From: Moanibacter sp964542645
Lineage (GTDB): Bacteria; Verrucomicrobiota; Verrucomicrobiia; Opitutales; UBA2987
NCBI GenBank assembly: GCA_964542645.1
Contig: CAZIUG010000010.1
Coordinates: forward strand, 1 to 64,000
Length of the DNA: 64,000 bases
Direction: 5' to 3'
Shown one piece after another: positions 25,649-34,324 of the stretch. The number at the start of each line of letters is the position of its first letter. The stretch's first letter is position 1. The notes beneath the pieces are model-generated. The model ran no database searches. It saw only the letters and a list, made by a program, of their open reading frames with translations, and had not been told where the DNA came from. The position numbers were made by a program, and so were the translations under genes.

Positions 25649-26638
25649 ATGAGAATAGGATACAGAGGAGTAGTCGTATTTTTCTTTTTCCTTATTCAGA
25701 CAGAGTCCTGGGGCGGACTGGAGCTGAAAGTAAATGGAACTGAGTACATCAGTCTTAAGGAAGTTGCAGGTAAATTGGGGTTGAAGAGGGACTGGATTCA
25801 GCGTCGAAAAAGGATTTTGCTTCAGAGTAAATGGACACGAATGGAATTTGAGGTTCATCAAAGAGATATTAGGATCAATAAAGTCCGGGTCTTTCTAGGT
25901 TTTCCGGTGACCTACCATCGGTCCGATCTGTATATCAGTCGACTCGACTTGAAAGATACGATATATCCGATTCTCACCCCTCAAATAGGATTGCCTGTTC
26001 CAAACCTCAAACGAATTGCGATTGATGCTGGTCATGGCGGAAAGGATCCAGGGACGCAAAACGCGAAACTAGGTCTTCTCGAAAAACATCTAGTATTAGA
26101 TGTTTCACGGAGACTCGGCGTGATTCTCGAAGGAAAAGGATACGAGGTGGTGTACACACGCGAGCGAGATCGATATATCGGACTCACAGATCGGGTCCAG
26201 AACACTAATCGGCGGGGTGTTGATCTTTTCCTTAGCATCCATTTTAATGGGATTGAATCGCCAAGAGTGTCAGGATCTGAGACCTATGTGTTCACCCCAA
26301 GAAATCAGCCTTCAACACGAAACAAATCGGTAGGGTCAAGTGCTCGAAAGTATTATGCCGGGAACAAAAACAACAATTGGAGCACCTTGATTGGTTTTTA
26401 TGTCCAGGATGAAATGATCAGGCAACTGGGAACCGTTGATCGGGGAGTGAAACGAGCACGGTGGACCGTTCTCCGTGATCTGACCTGTCCTGGTATTATG
26501 GTCGAAGCCGGATTTATCACTAATCCGACCGAAGGTAGGAGGATCAAAGAGGCGGCCTACAGGCAAAAAATTGCAAAAGTAGTATCTGAAGGTGTCCTTC
26601 GCTACCATAAGACGCTTGTCCGTCTCCGGAAACGTTAA
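25649..26638 (+). CDS. N-acetylmuramoyl-L-alanine amidase (AmiC-type, Amidase_3)
   Basis: A 329-residue exported zinc amidase that cuts the bond between muramic acid and the stem peptide, as in cell separation. ATG 25649 has a strong AAGGAG before it and begins a signal peptide (MRIGYRGVVVFFFFLIQ). An N-terminal domain of about 95 residues has the look of a copper amine oxidase-like/AMIN-type wall-binding domain. The catalytic domain shows IAIDAGHGGKDPG with His129, Glu145 in LLEKHL, His198 in LSIHFN and the catalytic Glu in MVEAGFITNP. Confidence 0.9.
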   Translation: MRIGYRGVVVFFFFLIQTESWGGLELKVNGTEYISLKEVAGKLGLKRDWIQRRKRILLQSKWTRMEFEVHQRDIRINKVRVFLGFPVTYHRSDLYISRLDLKDTIYPILTPQIGLPVPNLKRIAIDAGHGGKDPGTQNAKLGLLEKHLVLDVSRRLGVILEGKGYEVVYTRERDRYIGLTDRVQNTNRRGVDLFLSIHFNGIESPRVSGSETYVFTPRNQPSTRNKSVGSSARKYYAGNKNNNWSTLIGFYVQDEMIRQLGTVDRGVKRARWTVLRDLTCPGIMVEAGFITNPTEGRRIKEAAYRQKIAKVVSEGVLRYHKTLVRLRKR

Positions 26639-26775
26639 TAGACAAAGTTCCCAGCCTCGAATCGATAGATAGAGACGGGGACCGTAGAGCGCATGGCACA
26701 ACTGTGCTTACTCTGGGAGTCTGTGGGAAATTTATTGATACAGATTACAATCTCAGAGCTTTACAAGAAAAACGG

Positions 26776-27369
26776 CTATGATTCTTTTTTGACGATTGCA
26801 TCGCCAAGGCCGTAATCGATTGCTTCTGTTGCTGACATGTAAAAGTCTCGATCCGTATCTTTTTGGATTTTCTCAATTGGTTGCTTTGAGGAATCAGAGA
26901 GGATCTGATTTAATTCTGCTCGGAGTTTCTCCATCTCTTGGGCTTGAATATTGATATCGACTGCTGCACCCAACATGCGTCCAGTAATAAGAGGTTGATG
27001 GATAAGAACACGAGAATGAGGATACAGGAGGCGTTTACCCTTTGCTGCTGCGCATAGGAGGATCGATCCCATGCTGGCCGCCATACCGGTGACAACCACT
27101 TTAATGGGAGAACTTATAAGTTTCATCGTGTCGTAGAGTGCCATCCCAGCCGTGATGGAACCACCGGGAGTATTGAGGTAAAAGGTAATCTCCTTTCCCC
27201 CGTTGACGGACTCCAGATAGAGAAGTTTCTCAGTTGCTTCACTACACGTTTCGTCGTTTACCTCTCCCCACAAGAAAACTTTTCTCTTTTCGAGAAAACG
27301 CTTCTGCATGATGTGGCTTATACTCTGCGGAGTTTCTAGTGCTTCTTCTTCTTCTTTCAGCAGGTTCAT
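26776..27369 (-). CDS. clpP: ATP-dependent Clp protease proteolytic subunit
   Basis: A 197-residue ClpP serine protease subunit. The catalytic triad is present: Ser99 in MAASMGSILL, His124 in VLIHQP and Asp171 in QKDTDRDF. The oxyanion-loop segment LNTPGGSITAG is also there. It works as a tetradecamer with ClpX or ClpA. There is no ClpX gene beside it, unlike the common clpP-clpX pair, which may mean it is one of several ClpP copies. It is 89 bases after the end of sufT and convergent with the amidase gene. Confidence 0.92.
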   Translation of the reverse strand: MNLLKEEEEALETPQSISHIMQKRFLEKRKVFLWGEVNDETCSEATEKLLYLESVNGGKEITFYLNTPGGSITAGMALYDTMKLISSPIKVVVTGMAASMGSILLCAAAKGKRLLYPHSRVLIHQPLITGRMLGAAVDINIQAQEMEKLRAELNQILSDSSKQPIEKIQKDTDRDFYMSATEAIDYGLGDAIVKKES

Positions 27370-27458
27370 TATTAAGCTTCTTCTCGCATTACATGTTATT
27401 CCTACGGTACCCTCCTAGTTAACACCAAGAAAAATTACCTAAATTCGAAAATTTTTGG

Positions 27459-28016
27459 CTAAATAAGCCCAAGCTCCATTTTCCCGACCTCGGAGATCAT
27501 TTCTTGGTGCCAAGGAGGGTCCCAGACTAGTTCAACATGCGCTCGACTTACTCCGGGAACTTGCTCGACCCGCGAGCTGGCATCCTCGGCGATTGCGGGA
27601 CCCATCCCACAGCCGGGCGCAGTGAGGGTCATGTTGACTTGGATCTCGTATTCCCCGTTCTGGTCGGGATCAAGAACTTTCATGGAGTATACTAGTCCCA
27701 GATCGACAATATTAACCGGGATCTCAGGGTCAAAGACGCTTTTTAGTTCCTTCCAGATTGCTTCCTCGTCGGGTGGGCCCTGGTGAGAGGGTGTGGTGGA
27801 GCTCGCTGGACGAGCAGGGGTTTGCACTTCCTCTCCAAGAGCATCGGCATCAATTCCAGCGATTCGGGCCATTCCCATATCCCACTGAACGGTGAAGTTT
27901 CCACCCAGGCGATGAGTGATGAAGACCTCAGTTCCATTAGGTATCGTGATCTGCTCACCAGAAGGAACAATGGTGGCAGAGCAGTCACGGTTAAGGGTGT
28001 GGCTGTCAGGTTGCAT
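27459..28016 (-). CDS. sufT: Iron-sulfur cluster assembly protein SufT (MIP18/DUF59 family)
   Basis: A 185-residue protein. Residues 90-185 form the MIP18/DUF59 domain with FDPEIPVNIVDLGLVY, VNMTLTAPGCGMGP (containing the conserved Cys) and VELVWDPPWH. The N-terminal 80 residues are the extra domain found in SufT proteins. SufT is an auxiliary factor in maturation of Fe-S proteins. Its start overlaps the last base of sufD, so it is translated from the same messenger as the last suf gene. Confidence 0.9.
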   Translation of the reverse strand: MQPDSHTLNRDCSATIVPSGEQITIPNGTEVFITHRLGGNFTVQWDMGMARIAGIDADALGEEVQTPARPASSTTPSHQGPPDEEAIWKELKSVFDPEIPVNIVDLGLVYSMKVLDPDQNGEYEIQVNMTLTAPGCGMGPAIAEDASSRVEQVPGVSRAHVELVWDPPWHQEMISEVGKMELGLI

Positions 28017-29359
28017 TATTGATCTTGGAGCTTCCGCCGAATTAATTCCCGGAGCTGGTTTCGTAGTTCTTCTCTTTCAATTTTGGTTATAATCTCTTCG
28101 AGGAAGCCAAAAACTAGGAGTTGTTTTGCCAAGGATTTACGGATTCCCCGGGTTCGAAGATAGTAAAGTTGTTCTTCGTCGATCTTGCCAGTCGTGGCAC
28201 CATGGCTACATCTGACGTCGTTGGCGAGGATCTCAAGACCGGGCAGAGCGTTGGCCTCAGCTCCGCTGCTCAACAGAAGGTTGCGATTGGTTTGGTAGGC
28301 ATCTGTTTGCTGGGCATTTTTATCGACTTTGATCAGGCCGGAGAATATCGAGCGCGAATTGTCACCAAGGGCATTTTTGAACAGAAGGTTTGAACGGGAA
28401 TTAGGTGCGCAGTGAGATTGGAGAGTACGCTGGTCGAGTTCTTGTTTCCCAGTTGGTACGCTAATGGAATAATTTTCAACATTACATCCTTCACCGACTA
28501 TACGCGTATGCTGTTCGTTTCGCGTGTGTGAGGAGCCAAGATTGAGAGTTACAGTTTTAACCTCCGCGTCTCGATCCGCAATCACTGAGTTGAGGTGGAA
28601 GGAGACGGTATCCATGCCCCAGTCTTGAATCGCTTTGTAGAAGACACGAGATCCTTGTCGGGCAAATACACTTGCGGTAGCGCAGACAAGGCTGGAACTA
28701 CTCCCTGGGGAATTCTGGAATGTCTCCTCAAAGTCAACGTGTGAATTGGTGTCGGCAATTATCAAAGTGCAGGGAAATCCGGCTAGGTTTTGACCCCCGA
28801 TCGAATTGCTGGTTATGAACGGTAATTTAACCTCAAGGCCAGGAGGAACATAAAGAAGGGTGCCGTTCTGGGCAAAGGCGGCATGAAGCGCCTGGTATTT
28901 TTCGGACCCAAGGTTGGGTCCAACTTTGAGAAAGTATTCCTGAAGAATGTCGGAATGATGACGTTGTGCATCCTCAAGGGTCATCCAGATCAGACCCTTT
29001 TTAAGGAAATCCCGGTGGGCTTCTATAAAATTGAGGGTACTATCATTGCTCAGTTCAATCTTGCCGGATGAGTTGATAGAGAGATCCTCAGATGGAGGTG
29101 TAGCATTGGACGGATCAGAACGATTATCAGAAGCAAGAGAGTAACCTTTTGGCGACAAGTCATCGGTTTTTGCGAAACGCCAACTTTCAGTTTTCTTAGT
29201 AGGGAGGGGAAGCTTTTTAAAGTTTGCCCAATTCGATTTCTTTAGTTCGCGCAACCAAAGCGGTATTGCATTTTTGACATGTTCCCGGAAGGTCGAATCA
29301 CTCTGAATATCCCGTTCATTTTCCACCGGTTTCGGATCAATATTAGGGGTTCGAATCAT
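28016..29359 (-). CDS. sufD: Fe-S cluster assembly protein SufD
   Basis: A 447-residue SufD, partner of SufB and SufC in the SufBC2D scaffold. The beta-helix core is recognisable in GTLLYVPPGLEVKLPF, NLGSSHTRNEQHTRIVGEG (partly quoted) and FSGLIKVDKNAQQTDAYQT, and the end shows CSHGATTGKIDEEQLYYL, with the conserved Cys and His. It is placed between sufB (65 bases before) and sufT (overlapping). SufD provides a cysteine-histidine site at the SufB interface where the cluster forms. Confidence 0.93.
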   Translation of the reverse strand: MIRTPNIDPKPVENERDIQSDSTFREHVKNAIPLWLRELKKSNWANFKKLPLPTKKTESWRFAKTDDLSPKGYSLASDNRSDPSNATPPSEDLSINSSGKIELSNDSTLNFIEAHRDFLKKGLIWMTLEDAQRHHSDILQEYFLKVGPNLGSEKYQALHAAFAQNGTLLYVPPGLEVKLPFITSNSIGGQNLAGFPCTLIIADTNSHVDFEETFQNSPGSSSSLVCATASVFARQGSRVFYKAIQDWGMDTVSFHLNSVIADRDAEVKTVTLNLGSSHTRNEQHTRIVGEGCNVENYSISVPTGKQELDQRTLQSHCAPNSRSNLLFKNALGDNSRSIFSGLIKVDKNAQQTDAYQTNRNLLLSSGAEANALPGLEILANDVRCSHGATTGKIDEEQLYYLRTRGIRKSLAKQLLVFGFLEEIITKIEREELRNQLRELIRRKLQDQ

Positions 29360-29424
29360 GTCGATCCTGTTGGAGGCAGGCTAATAAAATGGTCTGTGAT
29401 CAAGTGTTAGAATTTGACTGAATG

Positions 29425-30831
29425 CTATCCGATAGAGTCTTCCATTTCCATATCAATTAGACGTTTGAGTTCGACACTGTACTCCAAGGGAAATTCTCTT
29501 ACAAGGTCGTTGACGAACCCATTCACGGCCAGGCTCATTGCCTCCCCCTCGGAGAGGCCTCTCTGCCGCATGTAAAAAATTTGTTCAGCGCTTACTTTGG
29601 AAACGCTAGCCTCGTGCTGGACGGAATTACCATCACCGCGAACAGTGATTGCAGGATAGGTGTCGGTGCGACTGTTAGAATTGATGAGGAGAGCATCACA
29701 CTCAGTATTGTTACGACAATTTCTAAGGTGCTTGGGCATTTCCACAACGCCTCGATAGGAGGAGCGTCCTTCCCCAACGCTGATACTTTTGGCGACGATG
29801 TTTGACGTTGTCTCGTCGGCGACATGAGTCATCTTTGCCCCCGTATCTTGATGTTGGCCATCTCCAGCCAGGGCAATGGAAAGAACTTCACCCCGCGATT
29901 TACGACCCTTAAGGACGACTCCGGGGTATTTCATGGTTAAGCGACTTCCAATATTGCAGTCGATCCATTTTATTTCGGCTTCGTCGAGTGCCAGCCCACG
30001 TTTTGTTACAAGATTGAAGACATTGTTCGACCAATTTTGAACCGTGATGTATTGGATTTTAGCACCTGGCAGCGCGACTAGCTCGACCACAGCGCTATGG
30101 AGGGTGGTCGTTTCAAACTTTGGGGCGGTACAGCCTTCCATATAAGTCACTTCAGCACCCTCGTCAGCAATGATGAGGGTGCGTTCAAACTGCCCAAAAT
30201 TCTCTGCGTTGATACGGAAATAGGCTTGAAGAGGTTGGCTTACCTTTACCCCGGGAGGGACGTATATAAAGCTACCTCCACTGAACACGGCACTGTTTAG
30301 AGCACTAAATTTGTTATCTCCAACGGGAATGACCCTTCCAAAATACTTCCGAAATATATCGGGATACTCCCTAAGGGCTTCCGTAGAGCCCACGAAGATA
30401 ACCCCTTCTTCGGCCAATTGATCTTTAACATTGGAATAGGCAGCCTCACTGTCGAACTGTGCTTCTACTCCGGCTAGGAATCGACGCTCCTGTTCGGGGA
30501 TCCCGAGTCGTTCAAAGGTCTCTTTGACGTCACCTGGTACTTCGTCCCAGCTCCGGCTGGGTTGCTGCCCTTTGGCGAGATAATAGCGAATCTTATCGAA
30601 ATCAATACTGCTGAGATCTTGTGAGGCCCAGTGAGTTGGCAGTGGCTTGTTCTCGAAAACCTTGAGAGCCTTGAGTCGGAATTTTCGAATCCAGTCCTCT
30701 TCCTCTTTGACCTCAGATATATAGTTAACCGTTTTTTCGTTCAAGCCATGACCAGCGTCGAAACTGTAATCTTCAGCGTAGCGAAAATCACCTTTGTCGC
30801 GATCAATATCAAGTGTCTTTGTTGAAACCAT
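29425..30831 (-). CDS. sufB: Fe-S cluster assembly protein SufB
   Basis: A 468-residue SufB, the scaffold on which the Fe-S cluster is built. Typical segments are SGGSFIYVPPGVKVSQPLQ, ADEGAEVTYMEGCTAP, RNNTECDALLINSNSRTDT and EASVSKVSAEQIFYMRQRG. The conserved cysteine in NNTECDALL is near the position used for sulfur transfer in SufB. It is preceded by sufC with a 55-base gap. No cysteine desulfurase (sufS) or sulfur-transfer gene (sufE, sufU) is in this operon, so the sulfur donor must be encoded elsewhere. Confidence 0.95.
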   Translation of the reverse strand: MVSTKTLDIDRDKGDFRYAEDYSFDAGHGLNEKTVNYISEVKEEEDWIRKFRLKALKVFENKPLPTHWASQDLSSIDFDKIRYYLAKGQQPSRSWDEVPGDVKETFERLGIPEQERRFLAGVEAQFDSEAAYSNVKDQLAEEGVIFVGSTEALREYPDIFRKYFGRVIPVGDNKFSALNSAVFSGGSFIYVPPGVKVSQPLQAYFRINAENFGQFERTLIIADEGAEVTYMEGCTAPKFETTTLHSAVVELVALPGAKIQYITVQNWSNNVFNLVTKRGLALDEAEIKWIDCNIGSRLTMKYPGVVLKGRKSRGEVLSIALAGDGQHQDTGAKMTHVADETTSNIVAKSISVGEGRSSYRGVVEMPKHLRNCRNNTECDALLINSNSRTDTYPAITVRGDGNSVQHEASVSKVSAEQIFYMRQRGLSEGEAMSLAVNGFVNDLVREFPLEYSVELKRLIDMEMEDSIG

Positions 30832-30886
30832 ATTTAAACTCCCTGTTACAAACTAAATTATCCTGTATTCCTGGATCCAGATTTAT

Positions 30887-31648
30887 TTAAATCGCTTCGG
30901 CGAACTCTGCCTTTACCCAGTCGTATCCCTTTTCTTCCAGCTCGAGAGCTAATTCTTTTCCTCCACTTCTCACAATCCGTCCATCCCAGAGAACATGAAC
31001 ACGATCTGGGACAATATAGTTCAGAAGTCGCTGGTAGTGAGTGATCACGAGGATCCCAATCTGGGGGCCTCGCATCGCATTAACTCCATTGGCAACTATC
31101 TTTAGTGCGTCAATATCCAGGCCGCTATCGGTCTCGTCCATGATAGAGTAACTTGGTTCAAGCATAGCCATTTGTAGGATTTCGCTCCGCTTCTTCTCGC
31201 CTCCTGAAAACCCTTCATTGACCGAACGGGAAGTGAATTTCCGATCGATTTTAAGACTGTCCATTTTTTCGTAAAGCCGCCGGTAAAATTGGGCCGCATC
31301 GAGTTCCTCACCCGGTGCTAATCTTGATTTGACGGCTGCACGAATGAAGTTGGCGATACTTACCCCAGGAACCTCGCAGGGATACTGAAATGCTAGGAAT
31401 AATCCAGCTCGGGCCACCTGATCCGACTCTAGGCCAATGATCGAATTTCCGTCTAAGAGCGCCGAACCGGCTGTGATCTCGTAGTCATCATGACCAGCCA
31501 ATGCTTTAGCCAGTGTGCTTTTGCCGGTTCCGTTGGGGCCCATTAAAGCATGGACCTCTCCTTTCGGGATGCTCAACGAGAAGTCCCTCAGGATTTCTCG
31601 GCCGTCTACTGCAACTGTAAGATTTTCCAGCTCAAGTTTGCCCATCAT
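30887..31648 (-). CDS. sufC: Fe-S cluster assembly ATPase SufC
   Basis: A 253-residue ABC-type ATPase that drives conformational change in SufBC2D. Walker A is GPNGTGKSTLAKALAG, the signature is GFSGGEKKRSEI, and Walker B is SIMDETDSGLDIDAL. Two ATG codons follow each other at the start, with GGAG just before. Its 5' end overlaps the 3' end of the Fur-family gene by 17 bases, which shows that the two are one transcript. Confidence 0.95.
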   Translation of the reverse strand: MMGKLELENLTVAVDGREILRDFSLSIPKGEVHALMGPNGTGKSTLAKALAGHDDYEITAGSALLDGNSIIGLESDQVARAGLFLAFQYPCEVPGVSIANFIRAAVKSRLAPGEELDAAQFYRRLYEKMDSLKIDRKFTSRSVNEGFSGGEKKRSEILQMAMLEPSYSIMDETDSGLDIDALKIVANGVNAMRGPQIGILVITHYQRLLNYIVPDRVHVLWDGRIVRSGGKELALELEEKGYDWVKAEFAEAI

Positions 31649-32075
31649 TCTCCTCTTTGCTCTTCTTTCCCCTGAAACTCAGATTGACCTGTGATGCCTT
31701 AAATCCTTCCGGCAATAGCATCCTTATTTCATCGAGAAAATTATTTGGTAAATCAATGTCGTAAACACGACCATGATTGTCATCGTAAAAGTGTGCGTGT
31801 TCGGCGAGATTAGGACAAAACCTTGAGGGTTCTCTTTCAAAGTTCACCTGGCGAACAAGCGAGCAGTCAACAAGAGTTTCAAGACAGTTATAGACTGTTG
31901 CTAAGGAAATCGAAGACATCTCTAATTTGGCCCTCGCATGAATCTCATCCGCTGTGGGATGGTCGGGTTGGCCCAACAAAACACTGAATACATGCTCGCG
32001 TTGCTTCGTCGAGCGGAGCCCTTCCCTGTTCAATGCACCATTGAGTGCTGCAGTTGTTCTTTTAGTTAGTTTCAT
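31632..32075 (-). CDS. Fur-family transcriptional regulator heading the suf operon
   Basis: A 147-residue metal-dependent repressor of the Fur/PerR family. The winged helix shows RSTKQREHVFSVL and ISLATVYNCLETL; the dimer domain shows RFCPNLAEHAHFYDD with His93 and His95. The usual structural-zinc Cys-x2-Cys after HAHF is replaced by YDDN, so structural zinc is probably absent. Its overlap with sufC suggests that it controls the suf genes and itself, in answer to iron or peroxide; iron and peroxide sensing cannot be told apart here. A matching palindrome stands 42-56 bases before its start codon. Confidence 0.9.
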   Translation of the reverse strand: MKLTKRTTAALNGALNREGLRSTKQREHVFSVLLGQPDHPTADEIHARAKLEMSSISLATVYNCLETLVDCSLVRQVNFEREPSRFCPNLAEHAHFYDDNHGRVYDIDLPNNFLDEIRMLLPEGFKASQVNLSFRGKKSKEENDGQT

Positions 32076-32116
32076 TGAAACTTCTATAGTTTAACGGTAG
32101 CAAGGACTATAGTAAT

Positions 32117-32131
32117 TTAGAATGAGTCTAA
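32117..32131. promoter_or_regulatory. Fur/PerR-box-like palindrome
   Basis: TTAGAATGAGTCTAA is a 7-1-7 inverted repeat with one mismatched pair, close to the classical PerR/Fur box pattern TTATAATnATTATAA. It lies between the Fur-family gene (start 32075, leftward) and the SDR gene (start 32179, rightward), where an autoregulatory operator would be. The site could control both directions. Binding is not shown; the match is by eye. Confidence 0.55.
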
Positions 32132-32178
32132 AGATCAATAAAAAAGGATAGTGCTATGATACTAGAAAGGGAAGGGCT

Positions 32179-32979
32179 ATGGGCAGAGTATTAATCACGG
32201 GTGCATCAATGGGGATTGGATTTGAGATGGCGAAGGTATTTAGCAGAGAGGGTACGGATTTGGTCCTGGTGTCACGGGACGAAAAGGCCCTCAGAGAAAT
32301 TGCAGAGGAGCTGGAGCGCCAAGGGGGTATCGAGGTGAAAATCATAGCCAAAGATCTAAGTTTGAAACACGCAGCCGAGGAGATTTTCAGAGAATTAGAG
32401 GAAGAAGGGATCGAGGTGGACGAATTGATTAATAATGCGGGATTCGGTGCTCTAGGAGCAATTGTTAACTTGGAGAATCAACTGCAACTGGATATGATAG
32501 AGGTCAATGTTTCTGCTGTGACGGAACTGACTCGCCTCTTTCTTCCGGGTATGTTGCAGAGGGGCAGGGGTGGTGTTCTCAATGTGGGATCGGTAGCGGG
32601 ATTCCAACCAGGGCCGAACATGGCTGTTTACTTCGCAACCAAGGCTTATGTGCTTTCGTTTACTGAAGCCTTGGCTGAGGAAGTTAAGGGATCAGGGGTG
32701 CGAGTAACCTGTCTTGCTCCGGGTCCGACCAGGACGGGATTTGGGGAAAGATCAGGAATGGGGAAAATCCGCATCTTCGAAATGTGGATGATGAGTGCTG
32801 ATGAAGTGGCCAGGGCTGGGGTTGAGGGATTTCGGAGAGGTGATGTGATTATCATTCCCTCAATTACGAACAAAATCGGAACCTTCCTGATCCGATTACT
32901 CCCTCGTTTTGTGGTGAGACGACTCGTTTATTGGCTCCAGGCACGGCGACGGATCGACGGGGTCGGAGAAGGAGATTAG
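32179..32979 (+). CDS. Short-chain dehydrogenase (DltE-like SDR)
   Basis: A 266-residue NAD(P)-dependent oxidoreductase with LITGASMGIGFEMAK, an INNAGFG motif, and the catalytic Ser-Tyr-Lys in NVGSVAGFQPG and VYFATKAYVLS. The last 60 residues extend past the SDR core with a hydrophobic stretch (GTFLIRLLPRFVV) and basic residues, as in SDRs that act on acyl or lipid substrates near the membrane. Nothing links it functionally to the suf operon, except that both share a 103-base intergenic region with the Fur-box-like site. Confidence 0.82.
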   Translation: MGRVLITGASMGIGFEMAKVFSREGTDLVLVSRDEKALREIAEELERQGGIEVKIIAKDLSLKHAAEEIFRELEEEGIEVDELINNAGFGALGAIVNLENQLQLDMIEVNVSAVTELTRLFLPGMLQRGRGGVLNVGSVAGFQPGPNMAVYFATKAYVLSFTEALAEEVKGSGVRVTCLAPGPTRTGFGERSGMGKIRIFEMWMMSADEVARAGVEGFRRGDVIIIPSITNKIGTFLIRLLPRFVVRRLVYWLQARRRIDGVGEGD

Positions 32980-33004
32980 CTTGACCCGAAAGCCTGGGCA
33001 CCTT

Positions 33005-34033
33005 CTAGCCCGGAGCATGGATGCGCCCGGCGAGAAGATTAGCGATGGGACGTGTTACCTCCACTTTTTCGAGTAGAATTTTGGTGATCGCGGTTATGGG
33101 CGTTGCGAGAAACATACCTACAATGCCCCAGATCAGCCCGAAGAAAATGAGAGCGGATAAGACGGCTACGGGATGAAGGTCAAGAGAGTCTCCCATTACC
33201 TTTGGAGTGAGGAGGTTCCCAATTCCGAATTGAACGAGGCCTGGTATTACAATGGCCAGGGTCTTAAGAGTAACACTCAAATCGGGGTTGAGCAGAACCA
33301 CCGGAAGTGGCAGTAGGGTTGCGATCATCGATCCAATACTAGGAATAAAATTTAGTACAAACGCAGAAAATCCAAAAACGAGAGCAAACTCTACTCCAAT
33401 TAGAGTAAGAGAGGTCCCAACAATCAGACCGGTTGCAGCGGAAATAAGGATCATGTTGATAATATAGCGTCGAACCCGGAGCTCTACTTCGCCCCAGATT
33501 CCTACGGTGGGATCTGCTCCATCCTTTCTCCCTAGGAACATAAAGATCATGAAAATGAGGACCAGTATTCCTTTAGAAAGAACGTTGATAAGGGCGCTAG
33601 CTGTAGATCCCAGCATTCCTCCCACAGTATCCTGGAGATTACGTACAATTGAAGAGGTAAATGCTTCGGGTTGGATGCCGAAACGGTCAAACGGGATGGC
33701 TACTATCGCGCCATCAAGAAGTCGCTGAAAACGCTTCTGGTATTCGTCAGCATGAGTCGCCATTTCGCTAGCTGATGCCGAGACGATGAGAGAGAGCAGG
33801 ACAAGTAGGAGGCATCCGAGCAGGATCGTAGTAAGAACAGCCAGGAATCGGGGCATCTTGAAGCGATTCCTCTGGAGGTCGATTATTGGTGTGAGTGAAT
33901 AAGTTAGGAAGATGGCTAGAATAAAAGGAATGAGAACGGGGCGGAGGAAGAAAAGGGCGGTTCCAAGGCAGAAAGCACTAAGAATTAGAAGGCAGGTGGT
34001 TTGAATTCGACTCTCGTTAATCACATTACTCAT
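33005..34033 (-). CDS. AI-2E family transporter (PerM/YdiK-type permease)
   Basis: A 342-residue membrane protein of the AI-2 exporter/PerM family (formerly UPF0118). Two N-terminal helices, a helix-poor middle part (about 85-145), and five or more helices in the second half are visible, with FSAFVLNFIPSIGSMIATL and the LTPKVMGDSLDLHPVAVL segment that mark the family. Substrates in this family vary (autoinducer-2, sodium/proton exchange, unknown), so the name gives the family, not the function. It is convergent with the SDR gene, 25 bases apart. Confidence 0.87.
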   Translation of the reverse strand: MSNVINESRIQTTCLLILSAFCLGTALFFLRPVLIPFILAIFLTYSLTPIIDLQRNRFKMPRFLAVLTTILLGCLLLVLLSLIVSASASEMATHADEYQKRFQRLLDGAIVAIPFDRFGIQPEAFTSSIVRNLQDTVGGMLGSTASALINVLSKGILVLIFMIFMFLGRKDGADPTVGIWGEVELRVRRYIINMILISAATGLIVGTSLTLIGVEFALVFGFSAFVLNFIPSIGSMIATLLPLPVVLLNPDLSVTLKTLAIVIPGLVQFGIGNLLTPKVMGDSLDLHPVAVLSALIFFGLIWGIVGMFLATPITAITKILLEKVEVTRPIANLLAGRIHAPG

Positions 34034-34324
34034 GGGTAATATTTCTTCTGTAAATAGAGCATCTGAACGAATTTGAGAGATCAGCTTACTGGGATGCTAA
34101 TAAAAATACTCCAACAGGTAAATCTGAAAGCACGTGTCAGTAGTGACGGAGAACCCGGCCCACATCCGAATCAACAGAGGGCGAATAATGGAGATTGGCA
34201 CCTCATCATTCCCGATAATTCCATCACCTGATCTTGTCGATGCTTCTTAACCCTCCCCATTAGTTCCAACTGTTACCAATAATAGAAATGTAGTATTTAA
34301 TGCGTCTTAGCCATTATAAATTTG

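Noticed and set aside
29340..29362. GGTTCGAATC, resembling a tRNA T-loop
   Set aside because: It is part of the start of sufD; no acceptor or anticodon stems surround it.
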